Origin: Glandiceps talaboti | Lineage: Eukaryota > Hemichordata > Enteropneusta > Spengelidae | Length of the DNA: 64,000 nt | Direction of reading: 5' to 3' | Assembly: GCF_964340395.1 (NCBI RefSeq) | Contig: NC_135554.1 | Location: 22,338,092-22,402,091, forward strand | In this document: in pieces, positions 11,600-23,070 of the stretch | Layout: each line of letters starts with the position of its first letter | Numbering within the stretch: position 1 is the first letter of the stretch | The notes under the pieces: generated by a model | Database searches by the model: none | What the model was told of the DNA's origin: nothing | Seen by the model: only the letters and a program-made list of their open reading frames with translations | Made by a program: the position numbers and the translations under genes

Positions 11600-14500
11600 A
11601 TGTTAAATATAAACCACTCTCATAAAGATTGAGTATTGCATTACTTTACAAACTGCATGTGTCTTTTCTCCATACGTTTATGTGCAGGGGCGATCTGGTG
11701 TAATATTTTAAATATTTTAAGAAACATTAGTTATTTGAGTCTAGACATAGTCTTCTCTATAGTAACGGAGATACAAAACTTCGCACCAAATTACTGTTAA
11801 TATGTCGTTCTCTCAACTGTCTATGGATGGTGATATGGCGTAACTTCGGCGCCCGAAGCCAATCTTATATATAGGTTTATGGAGAGCGCCACCACCGACT
11901 GATATTGTACGAACGGATAACATTATCATGTATATGCGTGGTATATACGTAAACGGCGTTCCGTGGAATGACTACTATCAACAATACACACACGCGTACA
12001 ATCACGCTGAGTATTCTATTGTTCGCAGTCGCAGTCCACACCACCAAACTTACCACCACGGACATGTAATTATTTGTGACGACAAAGAGATCGCTACAAA
12101 AATCGGATCGCTCCAATCGTTCATCGCAAATGTATCACCAGTTAACAATATATTTATAGTCCAAGGAAAAGCTGGCTCGGCACACATACACGGCGAATTA
12201 AGATTTCAGCACAGGTAAGGCACAGCTTATGTGAAGGTATTTGAAGTGGAAATCGACGTAGACATCTCCAGCTAAGGGTGTTCCTGGGTACTGGTGTCTT
12301 ACTTTGAAGCCTGGCTGTCTAATCATTGCTTTAACACATCCAATATTACATGTAATTATATGATTGCGGTCTTTACAAACTGTAAATTCGTTGCGGTGTA
12401 CATGTAAGTTCAGTTATCGAACGCATCGCCAAGTCATGGTTGTCTAAGGCCGTGGTGTTTTGTCTTATTTTATTTTTATGGACGACTTTTCCAAGATTGT
12501 GGGGTGTCTCCTGTGATGTTCGTTCAAAATTTGAAACAATCGACTCAAAAGCGTGTTCAGACATTTCTATTTTTAGTTTTTAAATGCGATTTTAGGCGGA
12601 GACCGGAATAAAGTTACACAACTTTTATTTGTGGTTGGCGTTCCTCCCTTCGTTGCCATGATTGGTTCACGTGTAGAATCGCTCGTGGTCGTGTTACATG
12701 TAGGCCACGTTTTTCTATAAATACTTTAAATTTCGATCGGTTTCGAAGACAGTTTTTAGTTGTATAATCTATCAATATTGAAATCCATATTTGGATTAAA
12801 CGCTGTATGTGCAACCACAAAATTGAGACAGACGATATACATATGTAGTCACTTCTCTTGTTAATCGCGGGGTCACATCGCAATGTTTGCGGAGATATGC
12901 AAATGAGAGTGGAATCCCACTCACTGACGTCATCGCCATTTCAGTTCGCCTACGCACTAACGACGTATCCACAACCGGCTTTGTGTTGTTGCAAGTAAAG
13001 ACTGCAATGCAATGAGTACAACAATGCTATTGAAAAAGCAGTGTGTTGACCCCCATTTTTATAATGTCAGGAACTAATCGTAATACCAGCACACTGTGGC
13101 GTCGCGTTACTTTAGAGGCCGTCGTATTTTCTGTTGTTGAAAATACCAAGAGTTTTTAACTAGTAAAACATTGATATTAAACTCGTGAAAAATTACACTT
13201 AAGTCAAATATAAAAGTCGATCTATCGATATCGAGGTGCAGCGCTTGTTGGAGTAATTATATTGACGATACAGTACCGGATGACACACAATGTAGTCTAG
13301 AGTGGTCTAAATTCATATCAGATTGACGTAATACAGCTAATGCTAGAATTATTATCATAATTCGACTCGCTCGGACGATGTATGACATATATTATATATG
13401 TTGTTTTTCCTTAGTTTAGAAATGCTTTGTTGATTCTAAGTCCTCGACAGCAATTCCAATATACCCAAAACTTTAACGAGGTGCGCGTGGGCGTGTATTG
13501 CCGAGTTGTTGTCCATCACCTGGCCGGCCATGACAGCAAGTAAATCCAAAACATTGGGTATGGCCGAGTACAGTATAAAAGAAAGATATTAAAGACAGAA
13601 CAATGCAACTTGTCGTAGACGCGGTTCTATTAGTAAGATAGCTATTGGCAACGCAGAGTTGACCCCGGGAAATTGAGCGTAGTGGCCCGAAGACCACATC
13701 ACAGTATAGGTACGTGATACGTACGAGTAAAACCCAATGTGACTCACTAGCTCAAGTAAATAGCATTCTAGCAGACGACAATGTGGTAGTACAACAAAAT
13801 GAAAAAGTCAAATCTTTTCATCCGGTCATGCTTTTTTTCTCGTGGTTACCATGGTTACAGTTGGTTAGGGATAATTAACGTGTTACTTGGTAAATGGAGT
13901 ACGTAAGTCGTAAGTTATTTTCGTCAATTGACAGATTTATTGAAACTCGTGTCGCCAGAAAGTTGTATTTACTTGTAGGTGGGTTTTCTGTAAACTGGAC
14001 TCGAACTGTACAGACTGTAGTTAGTTGTACATTAAAATGTCACTGAAACACAGAGGGATATTTGAATTTTTTGAAACATAATTTGGAAATATTTGTGAAA
14101 CACGTGCGTGAATGAAGATAAGCTTATAGCATAACATAGTAAAAATGTAACAGCATATTAAAATTCGGAAAAACACGACGCGGCAATCATGCTATGATAC
14201 AGCCTGACTCCGACAGGATTACATTACATCCTATTTCCCGGCATCATTTTATAGTCCGCTACTAGCAAATCCTCCACATTACTTCTATTTCTATTTTAAA
14301 ATTGAATAAAGTGCGATTTATTCGTGCTATATCGTTTATACACGTAGTTATTACACTTCGTGTGTCGTACGATCCGCCAACGCTTGTATATCATATGCCA
14401 TTGCGCCTGCGCGTCTTTTGACGTCACTCATCGTACTATTGTGAAGCTTTGGTGAGGTAATCTTGCCCTTTTGATGTCGTAGCTATGATGCGCGGTGATT

Positions 14501-17367
14501 GTTGATGCTGAGTAGCTAGCAACGCCGTTCTGAATCAGTCGCAAAATATCGTAGGGTCACGTCTGAAAACTTAGCGTCCCTCCAAATGTCAACCCAAAAT
14601 GTCAGAGGGGGGAGTTGCAGCCCCAATGACGTACACACTGTAGTGACGTGTTAATTCAGGAGTCAGTGTCAGGCTCCCGCCGGACTAACCCCTCATAAAC
14701 TTTTATTTCTAAGGTATAGTGAATGACTAAAACTTTTATATATATCCTCATAAATAGCATGTGTTCAATATCTATCTGAACGGTCATAACTGATTTTTTT
14801 TACGTAGAAGCGCGGAAAATCGACCAGGCTGTCGTTCTACCACAAAATACGTGTGGGCAGTGATACAAACTAAAATACATCTGTAAATAACAGATCGCGT
14901 ATAGAGACCAATATAACTATGAAAAACACCCAGCTCTTCAATGGTATCAAACATCAAAATTCAAAATGGTATATTTAGATATTACAAACGCTACGTTTTT
15001 TGTTAATACATATATGCCTACTCGTTATTTCAGTTGTCACGGCTGAGATTTAATATCTTTGGGAATAAATATACATTTCTTTATTTTCGAAGGGAAATAA
15101 CCATTTACAGTTCTTCAAACTCGAGTGTCGCGTCAAATATGGAATTCAGTACTAGTAACGTCAAGGTCACTGTGTTTAATCAAATCTGAGACGCACATGT
15201 TTACCGAGCGTTCCTGCCACTCAAAATAAACCCACTCGCCAGCCGTGTTTCATCTCAGACCCCATCTAAACGCTAATTTTTAACACTGAACGAAATGTAA
15301 AGGTTTCCATGGTATTATCCATAGACCATTCCATATTCACACTGACAATCGACGTCATAGCGGTAACCATGGAAACTATAAACTGATGTTATATATCGGA
15401 TTATAAAAGCCCATCATGTCAAACGACTTATATTTCAACCCACGGCCATCGTCTAGAGATAGAACCCCCCCACCCCCCTCTTCCCGTCGGTCGTTTCTCC
15501 TCCCTCACTTTACATTATCGACCTGTCGCCAAGCCCAACTAACGATGAGTGTGACATCGCATATCACAATTAGCAAATTCGCCAGTAATTCAGTCGATCT
15601 TTCATCTCTGCTGTAACACATCCAAATCTCAAATGGTCTTTGTTTATAGACGTGTCTGTAGAGATGTCCACATTTTCATGGTGACGTATTTTTTTAAAAT
15701 TTTATTTAAGTCTATTATTGTTTTTTTTTTATAGAATTCTCAGCACCTTGCCAATAATTTGAAAAAAAAGAATGTCTCTAGTTGACATCATTCTGTTATG
15801 CCACGGTCGATCTGTGCTGTTTTCCACATCAGACGGCAAATCAGAGAATAAAGGGCAAATGAGTCCTCGGGTTAGAAAAATCAAGCCGCGTGTGTTATCA
15901 ACATGAATGACGTCAATGGTGACACAGATGCGAAGTACCAACTGCGGGCAATAACCAAGTGGTGTATTGAGCATACACAATTCCTAAAGTGAGAATTTTG
16001 TGCTAAAAATACAATTTATTTCTTCCCTTTCTATTTCAAAGAACCCACAGCATTTGTAAGACGGAATTTAAAAAAAGAAGAAGAGAGATAATGTTTAATT
16101 CATTTGTCGATTAATTCAACTGATCACGTGTGAATACGGCCGTGAACATTTTCTTATTAAAGATCTGGGAGTCTATTGGAATGACATGTATTCGTCATGA
16201 GTTTGAAATTATATGGACTCCGAAAATACGGGATCCAAGACTGCGTGGGCAGTAATGTCGTGAAATAGCCTGTAATATACTTTTTAATATGGAAGCAAAA
16301 CAACTTGATGTGTCAATGAAGTGCAGGGCGGCATTATATGGAACGTTTTTCTAGAAATGTGTACACACGGCTGTATCGTTTACCGTGACTGTGCCAAGCT
16401 TGTACGCATGCGTTATTTCCATCACGAAACGTGGGAGAAAGAGCTTTTTGAAAGATTCCCTCAAATTAAGAGATTCGTGACAGCCAGAAGCAAATATTAA
16501 TATCCAACCATTTTAGTTTGAACGTCATTTCGGGGCATTTTGCAAATCTTGCAAATATATAGGTCCCTGGTTTAACAACCTAAGTATGATACACACTTCA
16601 AGGTTATGATCGCTGATTGATATATCGATACCAGATTTAGCGATGGACTGATATATAGATGGGCAGCGATCGAGATCGATAGAAAGATATACAAAGAAGT
16701 GGAGATTGCAAACATTAACAAGTCATACCCATAGACAAACCAATCCGCATGTATTCTAGTCATATTTCGAACGTATCAGTGCACTATTTACGCGCTATAC
16801 TTTGACACTGAAAAGGTGACTTGCCTAACTTAGGCATATCAAATAGCTAAAATTGTATTTTCTAGTCTGCGTATAAATAGATGTATAACACGTACAGTGT
16901 GTAATCGACCGCTCGTCTTGTAGCAACCAATCGGTGTCCATACATGTATGTGTTCACCTCATTCCCCGCAATTGCAACTTCTGCGGCTTCGCGCTATTTA
17001 TATTCTGTTCCTTGCAAATTTTCGCTATCGCTTTTGATAGCCTTTTCTATACAATACATGCTATGTAGGCATATTGCTATATTGGTATGGTAGCGGCACA
17101 CATATAAGCTAATAGTAGCATTAATCAGCCAGGCTCTTGCGAATTTTGATACAAACTAAAACCAATTTGAAAGTTTGAAGCTAGGGAAGCAACAGGCATG
17201 GCCAAGAACTGTAGGCGTGGGCTCGTTTTTTTAAATATTTTTTTTTACGATATCTAGATCTCTCTCCGCTGAGACTGTGAGAGAAAACTTGCCCACACCT
17301 AGAGTTGTAGACTACAGCAGGCCTGGCATTTTTAGTGCGGTACGAGTATGAATATTTCAGCAATGCA
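11600..17367. other. Intergenic, no gene recognised
   Basis: CpG-rich DNA without a recognisable coding sequence. The 96-codon open frame at 11928-12218 runs into a GTAAGG donor-like site but matches nothing I know. Motifs seen: an octamer ATGCAAAT (12897-12904) close to a TGACGTCA (about 12926), an EGR-type GCGTGGGCG (13485-13493), and an X-box (13845-13858). Confidence 0.45.
13845..13858 (-). promoter_or_regulatory. Perfect X-box (RFX-type) motif
   Basis: The minus strand reads GTAACCATGGTAAC, matching GTNRCC-N2-RGYAAC exactly. A related pair (GTTTCCATGGTA near 15303 and TAACCATGGAAAC near 15364) lies 1.5 kb to the right. No gene is recognised nearby, so the role is unknown. Confidence 0.4.
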
Positions 17368-17466
17368 GATGTCCATCATTCTCGCAAACCAGAGCTGTTA
17401 TTTCTTCCGCGACACTGCGAAATAACGAAATAACACCTCTTGGGCGGTGCCGTAAAAGAGGCCGTG
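17368..17466 (+). repeat. Short dispersed repeat, copy A
   Basis: About 95 bp, nearly identical to the reverse complement of 20627-20722. It contains CTCGCAAACCAGAGCTGTTA and CCGCGACACTGCGAAATAAC. An internal GTTATTTC/GAAATAAC inverted repeat suggests a small foldback element. Confidence 0.75.
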
Positions 17467-18415
17467 ATTTGCGACGATGGTGTCCATGTGACCAAACTTA
17501 TGTAAATTACTTTACTAGTATTAACTTCAATAATATTATGCTTTTTACTACTGTGTCTTTTAAACTGCAAATAACTGATTCAAGTTATTCGCCCTTCAGT
17601 GGAAGCTGCGACGATCACAGATGTCAAGTGGTCGTACACCACTACACCCAGATCATGGGACCCGTCAACGTGTACACCCGACACACGGCCGTGGCGTCAT
17701 ATATCTACATGTTTACGTCATCTAACTGGTGTATGTCTTTACACACTATTGATACTCATTGCAAAGAATACAAATACACCAGATATTAACTCAAATAAAC
17801 TCAAACAGAAAACCACAACAACAAACAAACTAGATAAAAAAAATTAACATTAGTGTCTGTATGTTTCGAAACTCTAACAGACGATGTTCTGCCAATATCA
17901 GTTCAGTTATTTTCGTATCACGTTCGATTGACTGGTGCGGTGATAGTATCAGTGTTGTCGTCATCACTATGGAATGCATAAATTACAATCAACGACTCAA
18001 ATAAAAAAAACATGGTTCCATACAGTAGACGTGCTTAATTATCTGACTCCACATACTATCTTGACTATTCTGATAAACGACATTTTCAGCCAAGTATAGC
18101 CAGCTGTCTGGGCTAATACGGCATCATGAAATGAAAACAAATGACAACATCTGAAGACAAATAAACTAGATTTTCTTGCACATGACTGTCCACGAACACA
18201 TATTTATATACAATTATAATAAGCGACTACAAACAGAGAGTGCGTTTTATAGGGAAATTGTATATTGTGTTTCTAAGGACTTGGATATCAGGTATATCTC
18301 TACTAGTATCACCGATGGGGGCGTCGTTATAAGGACGTCCCATCGACTACTTTACTCTATCGAATATTAGGTAACCTCACCGGATCTAGCTGGGTTTTTT
18401 TTGTTTTATTTTTGG

Positions 18416-18448
18416 GTTTTTGTTTGTTTGTTTGTTTGTTTGTTTGTT
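18416..18448. repeat. (GTTT)n microsatellite
   Basis: About eight units, slightly interrupted at the left edge. Confidence 0.9.
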
Positions 18449-18772
18449 CTATACTATTATATGTCGCACTGTTTTAATCCGGAAGTGACGTAGTGACGGT
18501 TGCATGAGTGGGCTTTGCTGTCACACTGACTTTCAAAAACTTCATTCCGGATATCAAGTATATTATTAACAGGATCTAACAAGGTCAAGGTTACTATATG
18601 CATATCAGTATACACTATTATTTTAGTTTGGGGCTTATCAGTCACAGTCACATGGTCATAAGGTCTTTGGCTGAGGACATAGACAGAATGGCTCGGCATT
18701 GTAGTATACTTTATACACTGTACAGTATATTCAGAGACAACATAGACACTGGGGAAAATTCTTTCAACGTCT

Positions 18773-18806
18773 ATCAACCAACCAACCAACCAACCAACCA
18801 ACCAAC
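18773..18806. repeat. (CAAC)n microsatellite
   Basis: About eight CAAC units ending in CCACC. Confidence 0.9.
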
Positions 18807-18931
18807 CCACCACTAGTCTAGTTGCTAACGTGGTAACGAAACATTTCTCGTCTTGAGATCTGACGCCACGGATGGCACTAGACTACCAACCCACTGTCTA
18901 TTACTATCAGATATATCCGAACTCTAACGCA

Positions 18932-18934
<3 letters not shown>

Positions 18935-18992
<58 letters not shown>
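18935..18992. repeat. (TA)29 dinucleotide array
   Basis: Uninterrupted run, the first of two long TA arrays about 100 bp apart. Confidence 0.95.
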
Positions 18993-18993
<1 letters not shown>

Positions 18994-19092
18994 CTCTGTG
19001 AGTATCAATCTGCTAAGACAGTGCTCTATACCGCAGTCGCACTATGCGTGAAACTCCGAGTTACAACCAAGAAAGAGTTCCAGTACTACCAA

Positions 19093-19095
<3 letters not shown>

Positions 19096-19161
<66 letters not shown>
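19096..19161. repeat. (TA)33 dinucleotide array
   Basis: Uninterrupted run. With 18935-18992 it can form cruciform DNA and is a likely site of assembly error. Confidence 0.95.
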
Positions 19162-19163
<2 letters not shown>

Positions 19164-19625
19164 GTACATATATAATGTTTTGAAGAAACAATTCATTTTT
19201 ATACATATGCGTTCATTATTGTTTTGATTATCTACCTTTCGTGAATGCAGTTACTAGTAGTAACTAAGTACACTAGTACAGTGTATACAGTGTTGAACAC
19301 TGATGACGTAATGGTGACGTAATATATGCATTGTTTACTGATTATATTTGTAATATCAAACGAGTACCGGGTTCGTCACAATATGCGATGGGTACATGAA
19401 ATACATTTGCCTATTAGCCTTGGAATCAAATTGTTTTTGTTATTTGGTGACAATGACACCTGTATGCACGATAAAACATGTATTTATAGATTGAAAAACA
19501 ATCTTATTCTTGTGTTACGATATGCATGCTAAGACGCGTTTGGTTGTTTATGTCGAGTTAAACTTATAGGTCCATAGTTTAGTAGTTACGTTTATAGTAC
19601 TTTTGTGGGAGTATTGAATAGACAA

Positions 19626-19808
19626 CCCCCCCCCCCCCCGAATTGATTGTATATTTTGAGTGTAATAATTGCATTTTGAGAAATCCGTCGTCCACGTAAA
19701 ATCTTTTAATTGGTGACTAGAAGAATCGCTACCATGTGCGTGGTGCCATCTCACTAATACATCCATGGTGGTGCGCGCACACACACACACATACACACAC
19801 ACACACAT
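19626..19808. repeat. Poly(C)14 and a (CA)n run
   Basis: C14 at 19626-19639; (CA)n with one interruption at about 19779-19808. Confidence 0.9.
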
Positions 19809-20626
19809 CGTTCACTCAGTCTACCCAACGTCTTTGGTTTATCCTCAGACGACGAGAAGAATTTAGTCTAGTCGCCTGATGTTTAATTTTATCCCATGGT
19901 CTGTGTTATCTCTTTTTTGTGATTTTTCCCAATTATTATGCACAACAAAATAAAGGGATTTACCATGATAAGAAGGGGGGACCTAGGTTAGAAACGCCCC
20001 TCGACCTCCGACCTTACTTGCATACCTTTTCAAAGCTTTAATCTTTACCGACACGTTTGTTTTGGTTCTGCTCCTCCCCATTATGTTGGGGAAATGGTAA
20101 ACTCCAAAAGACGCCACAGTATATTTGTTGCCACGTGGACCGTTGATGCGTTCTGTGCAACAACGTATATACGTATATACACGTTCATAATACCATAGAC
20201 CCTGATAATACAGACAAAAAAATACCATGCCTATGTACATATAAACTTATGGTTGTATGTAGATATTACAGTTATACACGTAATATTAAAGTTGGCCCGC
20301 ATCTTTGAACCGCAAGAACTCTCAAGAGAGTCGAAGCCACGGATAGCCTCTCGAATAGCTAGCACCATTCCAACTCGAAGTTTTCATCCCCCGCCCCCTT
20401 TACGTTTTATTCAGGCCTACGCCAGTGTCTGTGTTATGTAATGGGCGATGCAATTTTCCAAAGCTTCACAATGTAAAGTGGCCACGATTTGCATTGTTTG
20501 CCTTTAGAGAAAGTAGATACGTAGATAAAACCACGTACAAAGAAGCGACAACTTGAAGGATACGGGTATGTAACGTAATCGAACTTGTTGTTGAAGCCGG
20601 AGAGCTAGATAAAAAAACATCGTCGT

Positions 20627-20722
20627 AAACCACAGCCTCTTTTACGACACCGCCAAGATAACCTCCGTTATTTCGCAGTGTCGCGGAAACAAATAACAGC
20701 TCTGGTTTGCGAGCATGGATAA
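20627..20722 (-). repeat. Short dispersed repeat, copy B (inverted relative to copy A)
   Basis: Reverse complement reads CTCGCAAACCAGAGCTGTTA, then CCGCGACACTGCGAAATAAC and GTCGTAAAAGAGGCTGTGG, matching 17368-17466 with few differences. The two copies are 3.2 kb apart in opposite orientation. Confidence 0.75.
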
Positions 20723-20835
20723 AAACAAGGTCATTACAATGTTTGTCGCCGAAACGCGGTATTTTCCACGGTTGTCTCCGTCATTGCATATTGTTTTGTT
20801 TATCTGACGGTGTATTCAAATGACATGACCAAGGA

Positions 20836-20842
20836 TCATCAC

Positions 20843-20935
<93 letters not shown>

Positions 20936-20940
20936 TATCA
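20836..20940. repeat. (ATC)n trinucleotide array, about 34 units
   Basis: Near-perfect array; the encoded poly-His is only one of its open frames and there is no other sign of a gene. Confidence 0.95.
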
Positions 20941-21152
20941 TTTTATTTATTTATTGCATCCCTTTTGTATCAGGGGCTCACTAAGATTGTTAGGAGCAGC
21001 ACTTAGAAAAAATTAAAATGCATACACTACTAAAAAGATGAGTAAAAAAAACATATACAGGAGCAATCAATAAAATAAACCAAAGTGAGGTAAGAATATT
21101 GATAAAATCAAAATCAAAATCACAATAATAATGTATGCTTCAAATGTTAGTT

Positions 21153-21178
21153 GTCATCATCGTCATCGTCATCATCAT

Positions 21179-21209
<31 letters not shown>

Positions 21210-21303
21210 AGCAGCATCATCCTCATCATCATCACCATCATCATCATCACCACCACCACCACCACCACCACCACCACCACCACCACCACCACCACCACCA
21301 CCT
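21153..21303. repeat. Compound (ATC)n, (AGC)n, (ATC)n, (ACC)n trinucleotide array
   Basis: Blocks change by single-base variants in phase: CAT, CAG, CAT, then CAC. The His/Gln, Ser/Ala and Pro open frames over it are artefacts. Confidence 0.93.
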
Positions 21304-21437
21304 AGTAATTATCAACATCACACACTCACCATTACCATCACAAGTTTCCACCGTTGTCCGAGACTACAGATACATATGCATTTAATATAAAAATGACTCG
21401 GAAAAAAACTAAGACGACCCAACAAATTAAAGTTAAA

Positions 21438-21466
21438 CAAACAAACGAACGAACGAACGAACGAAC
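21438..21466. repeat. (AAAC)n/(GAAC)n microsatellite
   Basis: Two to three AAAC units pass into five GAAC units. Confidence 0.88.
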
Positions 21467-22042
21467 ATATTGATAAAATGTTACGATAGTAATCCGCTAT
21501 TCGTTAATCATCGCTGAGTGCAATGTGAGTCAAGCTGTAATATATATATGTGGTGACATACGAGAATTTTATGCTAGATGCTGGTAGATATAGGAACAAA
21601 ACAGTTTCAGTATCCCTTTGCTATTTATACTGCTTATGTCTATTTTTGTACACAGTATCTGTCTATTGTTTCGAATTCATCGAGGAACCGTCCTATAATG
21701 AGCATTGTTTGTCATACTTCCGGGTCAAGTGGTTGACCTGTCGACAGAAATTGACACAACCAGCTGACGATGATGATGATGATCGTCGATTCAAAATGCC
21801 GTACATAATTTGCATGAATAAAATGAAATACATTCAGTTTATGTATTTGTGTGTGTATATATATAATATACATGTTTGTATTTGTATGTCTCTACGTATG
21901 TATGTTTGTGAAACCTCCTTGGTTTGTGTTTGTGCCGATACGTATCATGTATGTATTCTGTACATCGCATATCATGGATGACTACTGTGAATGAATTCAC
22001 CATGAATGGAGAGTTGAATGTGCGGTTTCAAGGCGGCCCTGA

Positions 22043-22052
22043 CCTTTTAAGG
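22043..22052. promoter_or_regulatory. Perfect CArG box (SRF-type site) upstream of MIDN
   Basis: CCTTTTAAGG matches CC(A/T)6GG exactly and lies about 800 bp before the MIDN start codon. SRF/ELK sites drive immediate-early genes in vertebrates. Function here is inferred. Confidence 0.35.
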
Positions 22053-22539
22053 GACAAATATAGATGCCGGTGAAAGGGGCGAATACAGTACGCATGCAAT
22101 CTTAATCTTATGTGTAAACATCTGAAAGTGCTTTCAGAATTTTAACGATGTCAAAAAAAAAAATGGAGACATTTCTCTGTTATTCCGTTAAAAAAATAGT
22201 GTTTTTGTAGTATCACTACAATGTTGGGGAATGCTTAACGACGGCTAATAGGGAAATGTATTGTGCCAGGGAAAAATTGTAATATCAATGCATCAACGGT
22301 GACGCAAAGAGTCTAAACCATATTAACCACAGGAGACACATCATCTGGAAGAGATTGCGACTATGGTTATATCGAAACACGATCATTTAAATCATTGATG
22401 GTCGGTAGCTTTGCCAATTTATCCATGCCCAGGAAACTCTGCAGTCTGAAACAACACAAACGCTAACGTGTCAAAGCTCTTTTGTTTTCCTTCTTTTACA
22501 TTGTTTGTGTGTCTATGAGCGTGGCCCTCCCCATTGCCG

Positions 22540-22855
22540 AGTTCCGCTTGCCGTGTTCTGATTGGACGATGCGTGAGTCACGGTGCTAATGGGGTCCTCC
22601 TTCTGAATCAAGCTTTTGTGTATGGGGAGGAAGGTCGAACTAGTCTGACTGGAACGGCAAAGGCTTACGTAGGGGATACTGGTGTGTGATCATTGGACTG
22701 GCGTGTCTTCTTGTCCTCTGGTCTACTTGCCGCTGTCTTAACCTTTGCTTATGTGACATTAAGTTTTTTTCTCCGCATTTTGTTAGGCGTCCGAGTACCG
22801 GGAAGCCGTCATACGTGCACTACATAGTTATCGTAAGCCAATCAACAGACGTACT
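22540..22855 (+). promoter_or_regulatory. Candidate MIDN promoter and 5' leader
   Basis: CpG-containing stretch just upstream of the start codon. Seen: an inverted CCAAT box (ATTGG, 22561-22565), a perfect AP-1 site TGAGTCA (22574-22580), and CCAAT again at 22838-22842. No convincing TATA box is seen. A pyrimidine tract ending TTGTTAG at 22786 could be a 3' splice site for a non-coding first exon. The transcription start cannot be placed from sequence. Confidence 0.45.
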
Positions 22856-23070
22856 ATGGAACATAACAATATACCGGCAATGGAAGAAGACGGCAGTAAT
22901 GTTGGCAATGGGGCCAGGACCAGGCAATGGACGCTGGAAATTAGCCCTAGTACTGGTGGCCAGTTTAAGCTCGATGTACCCTGCGAAGAGACTGTTGACG
23001 GGCTGAAGAAGAGGTTGGCCAAGAAACTGAAAGCACCCAAGGAAAAACTCATGCTTCTCTTCAAGGATAG
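22856..23070 (+). CDS. MIDN: MIDN coding exon 1 (start codon, most of the ubiquitin-like domain)
   Basis: Encodes residues 1-71 and two bases of codon 72. It begins with a short polar tail ([13 protein letters not shown]) and enters the ubiquitin-like fold at [19 protein letters not shown], then [14 protein letters not shown] and [10 protein letters not shown], the expected beta-hairpin, helix and third strand. The donor is AG|GTAGGC, weaker than the others in the gene. The intron's first in-frame codon would be a stop, so a splice here is required. Intron 1 is 572 bp. Confidence 0.95.

Noticed and set aside
11928-12218. 96-codon frame ending at a donor-like GTAAGG
   Set aside because: The peptide has no recognisable family, no partner exon was found and the opposite strand is also partly open.
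20810-21390. Poly-His, poly-Ser and poly-Pro frames
   Set aside because: Products of ATC/AGC/ACC trinucleotide arrays with no flanking coding sequence.
22686-23006. 106-codon frame with a hydrophobic start overlapping MIDN exon 1
   Set aside because: It is the +1 shadow of the MIDN coding sequence; the real frame is fixed by the ubiquitin-like domain and the splice phases.
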